DNA of 64,000 nt, from positions 1,076,501 through 1,140,500 of the forward strand of contig JAINUG010000179.1 in the NCBI GenBank assembly GCA_029706075.1, written 5' to 3'. Position 1 is the stretch's first letter. Each line of letters starts with the position of its first letter. The translations under genes and the position numbers were made by a program. Source of the stretch: Aldrovandia affinis (lineage: Eukaryota; Chordata; Actinopteri; Notacanthiformes; Halosauridae). A model generated the notes under the pieces. That model did not search any database. It was not told the origin of the DNA and was given only the letters and a program-made list of their open reading frames with translations. This document shows positions 37,214 through 48,081 of the stretch, one piece after another.

Positions 37214-37980
37214 AACAATCATAGTTAGCGCACGAGAGGAATACAGCAGTATTTCAATAAGTTAATTATCTTTCACCGTAAGTATTGAACAATCAACTTA
37301 AAACAGCCGTACGATTTGATACAACTATATATAATATGCATAAATACTAACATTCGTCACAATAATATACAAATCCAAATGCAACATTAATTGTAAAATG
37401 GAGTGGATAGTCAGGTAAGAAATGATCTTTGGAACGTCACTCATACCAACTTGAGAACGCTGACATCCACCCTCTTTACCCAGTGCATATATCATTAGGG
37501 CTATCAGGACAGTATGTGCTGACCATTTGACCATTTCTGTATGCAAAATCAAGTTGTTTTAGTAATATTTCATGATGGGTAATTTTCTTTGGACAGCATC
37601 TCAACAAAGTTTTCACAGCAAAAAAAGTATTTGAATTCTCTTTAGCCAGATATATGTATTAGGTAAATTGCACTGATTGATTATTATTGTTTTAAATTGT
37701 AGAATAAAAATATATGGAAAAAATTTCCACTTTGGAAAAAATATCAATACAACTATCAAGAAAATGCACTGATGAATATATTGTAGTATATATTGGTGGG
37801 TATGTGTATTCTGTTGTGCCGCTGTCCTTATCTTATCATTGGTTGTTGTTGGTTTGTATGTAAATATGAGGGTAACTATAGATGTGTGTTGTATTTTTTC
37901 GTGCCCTGGGTGTTGTCTTTGTCTCTGAGGTGTGGCCTTTTCTGCTTGTTAACAAATGTTCAGTGCCTGGGCCTTAAAAT
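37214..37980. other. AT-rich unique DNA
   Basis: No gene recognised. The part above about 37790 could be 3' UTR of the adjacent minus-strand L1 remnant. Confidence 0.4.
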
Positions 37981-39225
37981 ATTAGATTTTTTCCATTGCC
38001 CTCCTCCCCGTGGTAACATCCCCCACCCCACCCACCCTAATCCAGGGCACTGGCCACTGTCTGCCAGACCTCCACCCGACGACAACCAGACCCATGCAAC
38101 TGAGCCACTGATAGCTCCAACCATGCAATATCCCGAACAGCATTCAACCAGTGAGACCATGACAATGAATGCGGTGGCTTCCACTGTTGCACAAGCATCC
38201 TTTTTGCTGCTGTAAGGCCAGCAAATCCAATACATTTCTGGGATAAACTAAAGACAAGTCAAGTGCAGTGTCATCATTCAGAATTAACACTTGAGGAGTG
38301 CATGGAATCTCCTTACCCAAAATATTGGATAATGTCAAAACCACTTGATTCCAGAAGGAGGATGCATTAGGACATTCCCAATACATATGTAACAAAGTGC
38401 CAATGGACCCCTGAGCTCCCAATTGAACAGAGTTCGCAATTAGGAGACTGTGCTAGTTTCATAATATAATGTTTCCTGGATGTCAGGCATGTCCCGTGAA
38501 GAAAATTAAAATGAATAAGTTGATGATCAGGATTCCTTGACACACGCACAAGATTACTCCAAACCGTGTCCCATAGATATCCCATCATTGACAATGAACA
38601 AATCCCTTGCTCCAGATTAATTGGATTGCAAGTGGTTTATAATGGGCCTGGAGGAAAATAAGAGCTGAATATAAAGCTGAAACCAAACCCCTTGTCCTGT
38701 TTTGATTGTCCAGGATAGCGTGTAATTTATGTTTGCTCACCAGGGAACCCATAGGCCTTCATCGCTGACCATAAATGCAAATAAAAATAAAATGAAGTAC
38801 CTGGTAAATCATATTGAGATTTCAAGTCATTGAGGCTGTCTCGCTCAAAAATGTCCATAAAAGTATGAATTCCCCTTCCTCTCCACCGAGGAAATGAAAA
38901 GGTCTGTGATCCCATTAAAAGTGCGTAATTGTGAAAAATTGGAGTGCATAAATGGCATTCGCATTTTGTGTTAGTATGCCTTTCAGCTGCTTGCCAAATT
39001 GTGAGGTTGGAAATTATGGGACCAAAATTGAATTTAGTCTGTCTCAGAGAAATACCAGCATGAAACACATCTTGAAGTCTATGTGAATGTACCAGGTTTT
39101 CCTCAGTTTGTCGCCACGAAACCAAGGCATTGGGATTTAACCAAGTAGCAACTGGGCGCAAAACAAAAGGCCAAAAGTATAATTTCAGGTTAGATTTTTC
39201 CATTTTTCCCAATGTCCATTTTTAG
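37981..39225 (-). mobile_element. L1/Tx1-type LINE remnant, ORF2 C-terminal part
   Basis: Minus-strand pieces read in order: LYFWPFVLRPVATWLNP, then FGPIISNLTIWQAAERH, PIFHNYALLMG, an LPGTSFYFYLHLWSAMKAYG block, a Cys/His-rich segment (CTSRKHYIMKLAQSPNCELC), and LLHMYWECPNASSFWNQV. These are hallmark blocks of the region after the reverse transcriptase in fish L1-type ORF2. Stops and frame changes separate the pieces. No reverse transcriptase core or endonuclease is present, consistent with 5' truncation. Confidence 0.85.
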
Positions 39226-40076
39226 CCTTAAAATATAGCAAAAAATAATTGCAGTTAGCAACCCAAAACACCACAATGGTGGTCGCTCTCAAAATTGAAA
39301 TGCCACTCTCTATCTGTGCTATTTGTAAAAATAGATATTAAGTAAAAAAGTTGAAAAGAATGACTAAACATTTTCAGGGAGGCTGAGATGAAAGACAGGG
39401 GGATAAAGCCCCCTAAATAGGGTCTGAAATCGCCACTGGTAAGGAGAGATGTTTATAGTAAGCAAAATAATTTACTGAAAAATATACAAGCTGGGCTTTT
39501 GTTTCATTAGAAAACAGCATTAGGCAGGTGGCAGCCATAATTTCAGAATAAGAGCAGAGACTGCTAAAAGGAAACAATACATGGTGGGTATGTTGATAGT
39601 TCATATACTGTACACATATACTGTCCAAGAGACACATGGATTTAAAATGACAGTTTACAGTTTACAATTATAATAGTTCTCGCTTGTTTCATTTGAATAT
39701 CTTTTTGTGTAGGCTATGGAGAACCAGCTTAAATAATCAACATTTTTTTTTGTGTATTTCATTTAAACTGCTGTAGTCCTATTTTGATCAACATGGCAGT
39801 GATAGTGTAAGGATAAATATTTTACATTGCCTTATAGCATAGCCTGGACAGTTTTTATTGTGAACTACTACAAACTTTACTGGACCGCTTGTACATTTAT
39901 TTGTCTCCTGGATAAATTGTTCTGAAATGAACTCTTGCTGCTATCAATGACAAAGGATTTTAAATACTTTGGGGGTGTTACCCACTTTACGGGAGCTCCC
40001 TGCAGACAGCCACATTGCTGGCCCTGAGCCGTCTGGGAGAAGAGACCCCCCCCCTGACCCCTCGGCCCCAAGCACT
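39226..40076. other. unique DNA, no gene recognised
   Basis: No repeat family or coding signature recognised. Confidence 0.4.
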
Positions 40077-40160
40077 GAACCCAGCCAAACTCCATATGGA
40101 CAGACCAGCATTACAGTGAACCCAGTCCAACTCCATATGGACAGACCAGCATTGCACAGG
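40077..40160 (+). repeat. short tandem repeat, 41-bp unit
   Basis: Two near-identical 41-base units, each with ACTCCATATGGACAGACCAG, are followed to about 40240 by degenerate copies of CAGACCATCATTACACAG-like sequence. Confidence 0.85.
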
Positions 40161-40244
40161 TCCCAGGAGTCCCAGACCATCATTACACAGATCATCATTA
40201 CACAGGTCCCTGACCAGCTTTGCACAGGTCCCAAACCAAAGCTC

Positions 40245-41094
40245 CCCTGCAACAATTAATTAATGACAGCCCCAATTGTTGCACTGCGTGTAGCTCTAGC
40301 AACTTCAGGGCAGGACTGTGGGTTGGCCATGAGCACTGAATATATTTTGACCTCAATAGAGTACAATAGAATTGTGGCAAGTGATGTAACAGAAAAAAAA
40401 AGAAGCTGACTATTCACTTACAGTAACAGGGAGAAAACTTTGTGCTGACTGAGGGGGTGGGGTGGAAGACATAATTTACTATAATGAAATGCAATTGGAT
40501 TTTCTTTACACCCAGGGTATCTAGTAGATAGTAGTTACCCGATAAAATGTATTGTATACATTTATTATATTATATTTATATGATTTAAAAGAAATTGACA
40601 AAAAAAGGATACACAAAGATGGTGTCCTCTTCAAACAAGCTGCTGTTTGGAGTTTGCTCAAAGGAAATGTTCAAAGGATTATGAATGGTGATAGAGAGGC
40701 TAGCCAGGACTTCAAATTGTTAAACACAAGACAATTTGTGGGACAAAAACTCAAAGCATACAAAGGCCAGCCAGATGTACAGAATCATGTAGTATTTCTG
40801 TGAAATGGATTTAATCCAAAATTTAATTTGATCCTCTAGTGTTTATTTTCTTAAATGTATGTTGAATACAGGATAATTTGTGGGCATGTAAAAACACCAT
40901 ATTTGAGTCTTGAGAATTTCCGCTGTTGGCTTTAAAGTAGCTGGGGTGGGGTTTGGATTTCAGACTGGCCTATGAAAGATGGCAGTAAAATGAGGAAAGG
41001 GGAGCCAGGCCGAAAGGGCTGACCCACATCCTTTGGGACCTCCCCTCCACCTCATTTCAACACAATTCTGAGCCTGTTTAAATATGCTAAAGGT
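40245..41094. other. unique DNA, no gene recognised
   Basis: An 83-residue frame (40552-40803, plus) is unrecognised. Confidence 0.4.
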
Positions 41095-41166
41095 TTATTT
41101 TTTATGTTATCTGCAAAGCAATTTGGCCTGTAATGAGTTGTGTGGAAGGTGCTAAACAAATAAAGT

Positions 41167-41209
<43 letters not shown>

Positions 41210-41243
41210 AATTAAATAATAATAATAATAATAATAATAATTT
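41095..41243 (+). repeat. LINE/SINE 3' tail ending in (ATT)n-(AAT)n
   Basis: GGAAGGTGCTAAACAAATAA followed by a triplet tail resembles the 3' end of common fish retroposons. The (ATT)n run 41169-41209 and the (AAT)n run 41214-41241 are complementary and separated by a few bases, so the tail is itself a perfect foldback. Confidence 0.75.
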
Positions 41244-42221
41244 CGTAATTTGTTTAGAACCTTCCCTGCCCTCCCTTTAAATCCCCCATCAGATTCTCTC
41301 GTCTCTAAGAAGTTACAGCTGAATTCCATAAAATAAAATCCCCGATAGGGAGAAAACCACTTCCCCCACAAGAATTTCTCCAGCCCAACCTAATAAACAC
41401 GACAACACTTGATTCCATTCGGCGCTGTCAGCATCTCCACCGATCTGACGGTGTCTTCAGGGGCCTCTGACGGATGGATCTGATTAGAAGGCCGCTATTT
41501 ATAGCTGCGGTTTGATGTGGAGGCACAATCGCTGAGGCACTGCCTTACATCAATTCTGAATCCAACATGATTGCGGGAAGTGTTACTGTATGCAAAATAC
41601 CAGCGCGGGTGTGATTATTTAAATTTTCCCCTTGTGCTCGAGCCCATGTATTGTGATGGCTTGGCATATTGGGTGATTGGAAAAGTACTTGTTTGTTTTT
41701 TGATTAGGCGGGATATTGGATCGTCATACAGTGCGGTCTCGAGTCAGCCAATTTTCAGTTTAAAATGAACACCCTTTAACCCTGGTCTCAACCATTTGGT
41801 AGAGCACATTGTGACTTTTGCCATTGCTTTTTTCTAGGTGAGACTATTAAAGGGTTATAAGAGGGAAGATTGCAACTACCCAGCTACTAGATGCATCAGC
41901 ACGATTTGTCATTCACAGAAGAATCATGCTGCTTTTATGTTCCCATGGGGTGAATTTTGTCTCTGGAAGAATAGAAAGTAGACAGTTGTGGAGTCCTTGG
42001 GACTCTAAGATCAAACTCTGTGGGTGAACGGAAAATTTCCTTTTGCTTTGGGCAAATCCTTTTCTCACCCCCTTTGTTTATTTTCTTTTCTGTATTACTA
42101 TTCTTTCTTTTTTTCTCCAGAATGTTGGCTAGACGTTCCCGCTTTTGAAGATGTGGTGTTCACAGAATGTACTTTTTCCAGGAATTGTACTGGGTTAGGC
42201 CGTCTGCGGGCTAGCACAAAC
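41244..42221. other. unique DNA, no gene recognised
   Basis: Contains CTATTTATAG near 41487, a perfect match to the MEF2 consensus, within a GC-richer stretch (41400-41560) that could be regulatory. No coding signature seen. Confidence 0.35.
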
Positions 42222-43309
42222 CCATGCATTCACTCTCACGTGCTCTCGTGCTAACACATGCTTTCACTTTCTCACGCGCTCTCGTGCTAACACATGCTTT
42301 CACTCTCTCACTCCTCTAGTGCTAACAAGCGCTTTCACTCTCTCACTCACTGTAATGCTAACACGTGCTTTCACTCTCTCACTCGCTCTAGTGATAAAAC
42401 ACGCTTTCACTCTCTCACTCTCGTCTAGTGCTAACACGTGCTTTCACTCTCTCACGCGCTCTAGTGATAATACGCGCTTTCATGCTCTCACGCGCTCTAG
42501 TGATAATACGCGCTTTCACTCTCTCACTCGTCTAGTGCTAACACGTGCTTTCACTCTCTCACGCGCTCTAGTGATAACACACTATTTCACTCTCTCACTC
42601 GCTCTAGTGATAATACACGCTTTCAGTCTCTCACTCGTCTAGTGCTAACAAGCGCTTTCACTCTCTCACTCACTGTAATGCTAACAAGCGCTTTCACTCT
42701 CTCACTCGTCTAGTGCTAACACGTGCTTTCACTCTCTCACTCGCTCTAGTGATAATACGCGCTTTCATGCTCTCACGCGCTCTAGTGATAACACGTGCTT
42801 TCACTCTCTCACCTGCTCTAGTGATAACACGCGCTTTCACTCTCTCACTCGTCTAGTGCTAACACATGCTTTCACTCTCTCACTCGTCTAGTGCTAACAC
42901 GTGCTTTCACTCTCTCACGCGCTCTAGTGATAACACACTATTTCACTCTCTCACTCGCTCTAGTGATAATACACGCTTTCACTCTCTCACTCGTCTAGTG
43001 CTAACAAGTGCTTTCACTCTGTCACTCACTGTAATGCTAACACGTGCTTTCACTCTCTCACTCACTCTAGTGATAATACACGCTTTCACTCTCTCACTCG
43101 GTCTAGTGCTAACAAGCGCTTTCACTCTGTCACTCACTGTAATGCTAACACGTGCTTTCACTCTCTCACACGCTCTAGTGCTAACACGTGCTTTCACTCT
43201 CTCACACGCTCTAGTGATAACACACGCTTTCACTCTTTCACACGCTCTGGTGATAACACATGCTTTTTCTGTCTCCTGCGCTCTGGGTGCTAACACACGC
43301 TTTCAACAC
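42222..43309 (+). repeat. minisatellite, 36-bp unit, about 30 copies
   Basis: The unit is about GCTAACACGTGCTTTCACTC followed by TCTCACTCGCTCTAGT, with 34-base variants that lack GC. Common variants change ACACGTGC to ACAAGCGC or ATACGCGC. Ten units or edges contain an exact CACGTG. Open frames appear on both strands because the unit length is near a multiple of three. They are not genes. Confidence 0.97.
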
Positions 43310-43852
43310 CACTAAATTACTTCAAGATTAATGCTGGAATATTGCTTGTTTTGTTTCTGCAATTTATTCATTTAGTATGTTCAAAGTTTGGTTTTCCAAA
43401 ACTCAAATGTTTTCAATGATGGCGATCATGATACTTTCTTGTCAGTTTGTGAAATGGTACATGCCTTGGCAATCCCCCAAACAATTTAATTATGCTGTAT
43501 CCAAGTTATAGAAATTATACAACTTTAAAACGTTAAAGGTCAAAACTATATTGTAATTATAGCAGTGAAATCACTGCAATGAATGCACAATTGACTTTAC
43601 ATTTGATTACAAAAAAATGTTTCCTTGAGCAGCCATTGTGACCGGGCCTTTATTGAATGGGTCATGTGCTGTGTGTTTATTTAAAGCTTTATGTGAGTAC
43701 GGAGTCTCAAGGGATCCCGGGTAAGGTCTGGAAAGATTCTGAGCCACTTTTCAACCCTGGGGCCTGCCGTTGCTATTGTTTCCAAACATGTTCCCAATAA
43801 ACAGGGAGGACACAATGAGCACAGGGCCTAAGACATGGTCAAGCCTGTCTGT

Positions 43853-43856
<4 letters not shown>
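43310..43856. other. unique DNA, no gene recognised
   Basis: Short AT-rich interval. Nothing recognised. Confidence 0.4.

Positions 43857-43944
<88 letters not shown>
43857..43944 (+). repeat. (TG)44 microsatellite
   Basis: 88 bases of uninterrupted TG, a sequence prone to Z-DNA. Confidence 0.99.
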
Positions 43945-43946
<2 letters not shown>

Positions 43947-43957
43947 TGTGTATGTGT

Positions 43958-44325
43958 TTCTCTCTCTCTCACTCTCTTTCTTTCTCTGCACTTTCTCTCC
44001 CTCTCTTTTTCTCATGTCTATTGTCTTTCTCGTTTTCTCTTCTCTCTCTACTTTTCATTCCCTCTTTCTGTTTCTCTCTTTTTTCACCTTTTTTACCATA
44101 TTCTTCCATGTCTTCATCTCTTTCCCTCTATCATACACTCTGTCTGTTTCTCACTTCAAATTTATTTGCTCTGTCACTCTGTCTCCCCTTGCTCTGGCTC
44201 ACCACTGCCCCATCTCACTCCCTGTCTCTGTCTCACCCCTGCCCCATCTCACTCTCTGTCTCTCTCTAACTTACCCCCCTCTTGCTCTCACCCTCTCTTT
44301 CTCTCGCTCTCTCTTCACTGCAGAC
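43958..44325 (+). repeat. polypyrimidine tract
   Basis: About 370 bases of C/T-rich sequence with few purines, immediately after the TG tract. It gives low-complexity Ser/Leu/Phe open frames in all three frames that are not genes. Confidence 0.9.
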
Positions 44326-45169
44326 TCTGGTAATCACTGTTTCAGAATCCCCCACACAAGGTCACTGTTTTCCACAACAGAAAATGAAGAATTTACCCCC
44401 TCCTTTCCAAACCCCCACCGTGGATATTTGAACACAGTATTTATAGCGGATGCCTCCTGCACATTTACAAGCTCTCACAGGTCATTTCACCTTGAAAACC
44501 GGGTGTCTGAGGCTATAGATTTTTTCTTTCTGTGCTCGTCCTATTTTTAAAATGAACTTGGGGAGGACATCTGATATTGAAAACACAGTTATTGGAAAGG
44601 CCAGGGAAACAATTTTCTTCTCTTGTTGGCTCTGACTTACGCTTATCTCTGTGGTCCTTGTGATTTGAGATGGATTTTATCCCTCCTCCTCTCCCAAACA
44701 ACACTTTCTTCACTGCGTGCAGAGACAGCACCACACTTGACATTGCACTGTAACTGCATTGCCCTGCAGTTGTTTTTTCTTCTCCCTGGGGTGCAATGCA
44801 TTCCCATTCAATGAACAGCATCTGTACACTCTCAGCTGATAAAGGAAAAGTACACAGTGTGTTTATTTGTCTTGTGAAGGGTCGGTCCCCTGTCTGGTTA
44901 GTGATTGATCCAGGTTAGTGACACCCGATCCAGGTTTGGAAGGTGATCAAGCTTCCCTACCCCGGCTGTCCCCTTTTTATGGCCTGTAGTCCCATCGGGA
45001 GAGCCTTGCCAATGCTGGGAGAATAAACACAGGCCCTAGCACCTCTTTCATTCAGTAATGTTACTCTAGTCTCTCACTAGTAAGCATGCCCCTGTCCCAC
45101 ATCACCTCTTCTTGGATTGTAGTTTTACAGGGAGGGAGGGAGGGAGAGAGATACTGATATATACCATAT
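44326..45169. other. unique DNA, no gene recognised
   Basis: Non-repetitive, moderate GC, no exon recognised. A MEF2-like GTATTTATAG occurs near 44438. Confidence 0.35.
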
Positions 45170-45173
45170 ATAT

Positions 45174-45715
45174 TGTGGTGTCCCTAGGGGTTGGGCGACA
45201 CGCACGGACCTTGCAGAGGGAGTAGGCAGGTTAAAGAACCCAGAGGAGGAAGTATATAAACAAAACAATAATTTATTAAACAAATACTCTTGACCAAAAA
45301 ACACACAAAACAAAGTGCGGAGTATTCGGGGGATCCAACACACATAAAGTCGAAAATCCTATTCTTCGTCGTTATCCAAAATCCAATGTCGCAATCCAGG
45401 TCAGTTTCTCACACAGTCCAAAGTCCGTTCACTTTCACACTCTCTCTTTCTAACTCCCGGCTGGTCAAAAGACGTCCCACGTTTCCCCTGTTTCCCCTGT
45501 TTCCCCCGTTTCCCCGTTCCCCCGTTCCCCCGTTCCCCGTTCTCCCCTCTCCACATTCACAAACTCTTTCCTACTCCTTCCTAGTGTGATCGGAATCAGC
45601 CCTTTAAATAGGCCCCACATGGCCTTCAGGTGTGACTGTGGCCTGCTGGGAAATGTAGTGTTTCTGGCTCCCATGTGTCGAAGGGCCAGGCAGCCATTTC
45701 CTTGTGCAGCCCCTT

Positions 45716-45718
<3 letters not shown>
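45174..45718 (-). mobile_element. solo LTR, 545 bp, minus orientation
   Basis: On the minus strand it begins TGTAAGGGGCTGCACAAGG and ends TAGGGACACCACA (TG...CA). A TATA-like CCTATTTAAAGG lies near 45600 and an AATAAA near 45270, in correct LTR order. It is flanked by ATAT on both sides (45170-45173, 45719-45722), consistent with a 4-base target duplication at an AT microsatellite. It contains short G-rich tandem repeats (45478-45542). No internal retroelement genes lie next to it. Confidence 0.8.

Positions 45719-45786
<68 letters not shown>
45719..45786 (+). repeat. (AT)n-(AG)n microsatellite
   Basis: About 19 AT units run directly into about 11 AG units. Confidence 0.98.
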
Positions 45787-45787
<1 letters not shown>

Positions 45788-46019
45788 CTGACATTTTCAG
45801 TCATGCAGGGTTGGTTTTTCATCCTTGATTTTCATAAGATTGTAATATATGAGGCAGACCTGGGCCAAATAATTATTTTATATACTTTAACCATTCAGAC
45901 ATCAGTAAGAGTCCTGAGGTTAACTAGCAATTTTACAATAAACTTTTGACTAATATTTAGAAAAAGAATTATTCTCTTGTGCGATTGTACATTTTGATTA
46001 GTAACATTCTTTGAAAATT

Positions 46020-46480
46020 CTCATGGATCGGCAGGGTTTTTTTTTCAAATTTTACTGGCATCTAAAGAGTTAAAGCATTTAAAAGATGTATTTGACCCAG
46101 GTCAGGCATGATATGGGAAAAATTGATATCTTTTTCATTATCACAAATGCCTCAGCTCCACGCTGAGGGAACAGGACTTCGGTACCAGAATTGATTTGAT
46201 TTATTAATTAGTTTATTTGTAAGGGACAAGCACAGAGAACATTGACGGCCGCAGAAGCAGTGCCCGATGCACTGTACATGTGTATATAGCCAAAGCTAAT
46301 TTCCAATACCAGTCCCTTGATGGGCATTTGTAGTTAAATCAATCAATACAATTACATTGTTACAGTTTAAAATCAGTGCATACGATCACCGAAAACAACA
46401 ATAGCAACAACAACCATACATGACATGACAAAAAAAAAAAATTCATTGCAGCCTGTTACTTTTTTACTGCCCCAAGCCAG
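46020..46480 (+). repeat. diverged duplication, copy A, with insertion
   Basis: Matches 46680-46865 in the blocks GCAGG-TTTT, CATTATCACAAATGC-TCAG, GGAACAGGAC-TC-GGTA-CAGAA and TTCATTGCAGCC-GTTAC. About 200 bases, mainly the dispersed repeat 46205-46320, are inserted between the last two blocks. Confidence 0.55.
46205..46320. repeat. dispersed repeat, copy 2
   Basis: Homologous to 2757-2895: TTTATTTGTAAGGGACAA, GATGCACTGTACA, GCCAAAGCTAATTTCCAATA and a GTCCC block in the same order. Confidence 0.55.
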
Positions 46481-46679
46481 CTCTTCATACACGCAGACAC
46501 CTGGACTGTCTAATGAGCTGTGCTTCAAGTGATCAACAGTGTGCTGTTCCATGGCCACTTTGACATTGCTTATGCATTCAGTTCTTTTTAGTTAACTTTC
46601 TGTTTAACCTATGTCTTGTAGAAGCTAAGGAAGGTTTTCTGTTGAAGCGTGAAGCGGAAGTAGAGTAAATATTTGCAAT

Positions 46680-46865
46680 TATGGCAGGATTGTTTTCAAG
46701 ATCTTAGCTTTCTACAACATTATGATATGTGATGTGGGACAAGGCAATGTCTTTTCAATCATCATAAATGCATCAGTTCCTGGCTGGGGGGGACAGGATC
46801 CCGGTAGCAGAACGAATGGCTTCATTACAGCCCATTACTACATTACTTTATTACTGTCGCATCCA
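46680..46865 (+). repeat. diverged duplication, copy B
   Basis: Second copy of the sequence at 46020-46480 without the inserted repeat. It is followed near 46915-46950 by a SINE-body-like fragment (TGGATATTTCCTGATGCAAT, TCAGGTTAAG). Confidence 0.55.
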
Positions 46866-46950
46866 TGACTACTGACATAGGTGTCATTTCACACAGAAGC
46901 TCCTTTTATGCCTGGATATTTCCTGATGCAATTCAGGTTAAGTCATGTTC

Positions 46951-48080
46951 TCATAGTTACAGTATTAGTTTCAGACTTTGGTCCTGTAGAAATCCTGCTT
47001 CTTCTGTTCATAGATTTCACTTTCTGTAAAACGTTAAAAGCTTCAAGATATTGTTATAAAAAGAGCCAGCAGGAGCTAAGGATGTTCCTTGATGTTCTGT
47101 AGACCTGAAGTGCTAACAAAATGATAGTGGTATTTTAACAGGTAATCCCAATTAATTCTCCCCTCCCCGTTCCATTCTTACTCAAACATTTCCATATAGA
47201 ACTGGAGGTGTGGTGGGGCTGGAGGTGTCTGTTGAATGCCATTGTTTGTAAATGAGAGGTTGTTTTTGCATTTAAATAGGTTTTTGAAATGGACATTGTA
47301 CAATTTGAAAGTTGGAATGCATATTCATAAAATTGATTGACAGTTGTAAAAGTATCTCTTTAACACATTGTAGTGCGAACGAATGACATATTTATTCCCT
47401 CTTCCATGTTAATGCAGAAGAGTTACACATGCATTGTTTTAGGTAAGGAAACATAAACCTGCGATGTAATACACTGTGTGTCGGTAGTGTTGGTATGCAC
47501 CATAGATTGCAGGGACAGTATTCATATAGTATTCTCTTAACACAGACCAAATTGCTGCCACATGTTGCAAGGTACAGTACATCCATTAGATGGAAGGAAC
47601 AGTCTCTAATGCTGTCTATGAAGTGGGACTGCGGCGGGTGTGTTTGATGTGGTCTGAGGAAGCACATTTACAGGCTGCGCTTTGAGCAAGAAGAGAGGCC
47701 CAGCTTCGAGGTAGCGCCGTGGAATGATGAAGAGATAGCTATAAAAAGATGAAAGAAGAGAAAAGAGGGGCTGAGGCTTAGACAGGGGACTAGGCCACGC
47801 TGGATGAGATGCCATAGTGCACTGTGAGGGCCAGCAGAAGCCTGGGGGAGGTGTCGCCCTGCCTCCACTTCATGAGGTGTGACATTCACTGCGAGCGAGG
47901 AAGGAAAGCATGGCCAGACGCAAACGCACTGATGATGCAGCCGACACTGGTGTCCTGCAGGTGTGAACTCTACTGTTTTGAGTGTGATGGATCCTGCTTG
48001 ACTGAAGTCATTGCCAAACTCAAAATATCCATCTGCAACACGTCCCCAATTGATGTGTTCTTTTAAAAGATAAAAATATA
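46951..48080. other. unique DNA, no gene recognised
   Basis: No repeat family or coding signature recognised. Confidence 0.4.
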
Positions 48081-48081
48081 T

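Noticed and set aside
42222-43309. Regularly spaced repeats that might suggest a CRISPR-like array
   Set aside because: Units are contiguous with no unique spacers, and the genome is eukaryotic. It is a minisatellite.
42319-43315. Open frames of 107 and 149 codons (plus) and 105 codons (minus) with repeated Ser/Leu/Thr motifs
   Set aside because: They are translations of the 36-bp minisatellite, open on both strands because the unit is near a multiple of three. No start context or conserved domain.
41485-44447. Two MEF2-like CTATTTATAG/GTATTTATAG sites
   Set aside because: Single ten-base AT-rich motifs are expected by chance at this scale. Mentioned in the interval notes only.
43770-44550. 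Open frames of 187 and 230 codons
   Set aside because: They translate the (TG)44 tract (Cys-Val repeats) and the polypyrimidine tract. Low complexity only.
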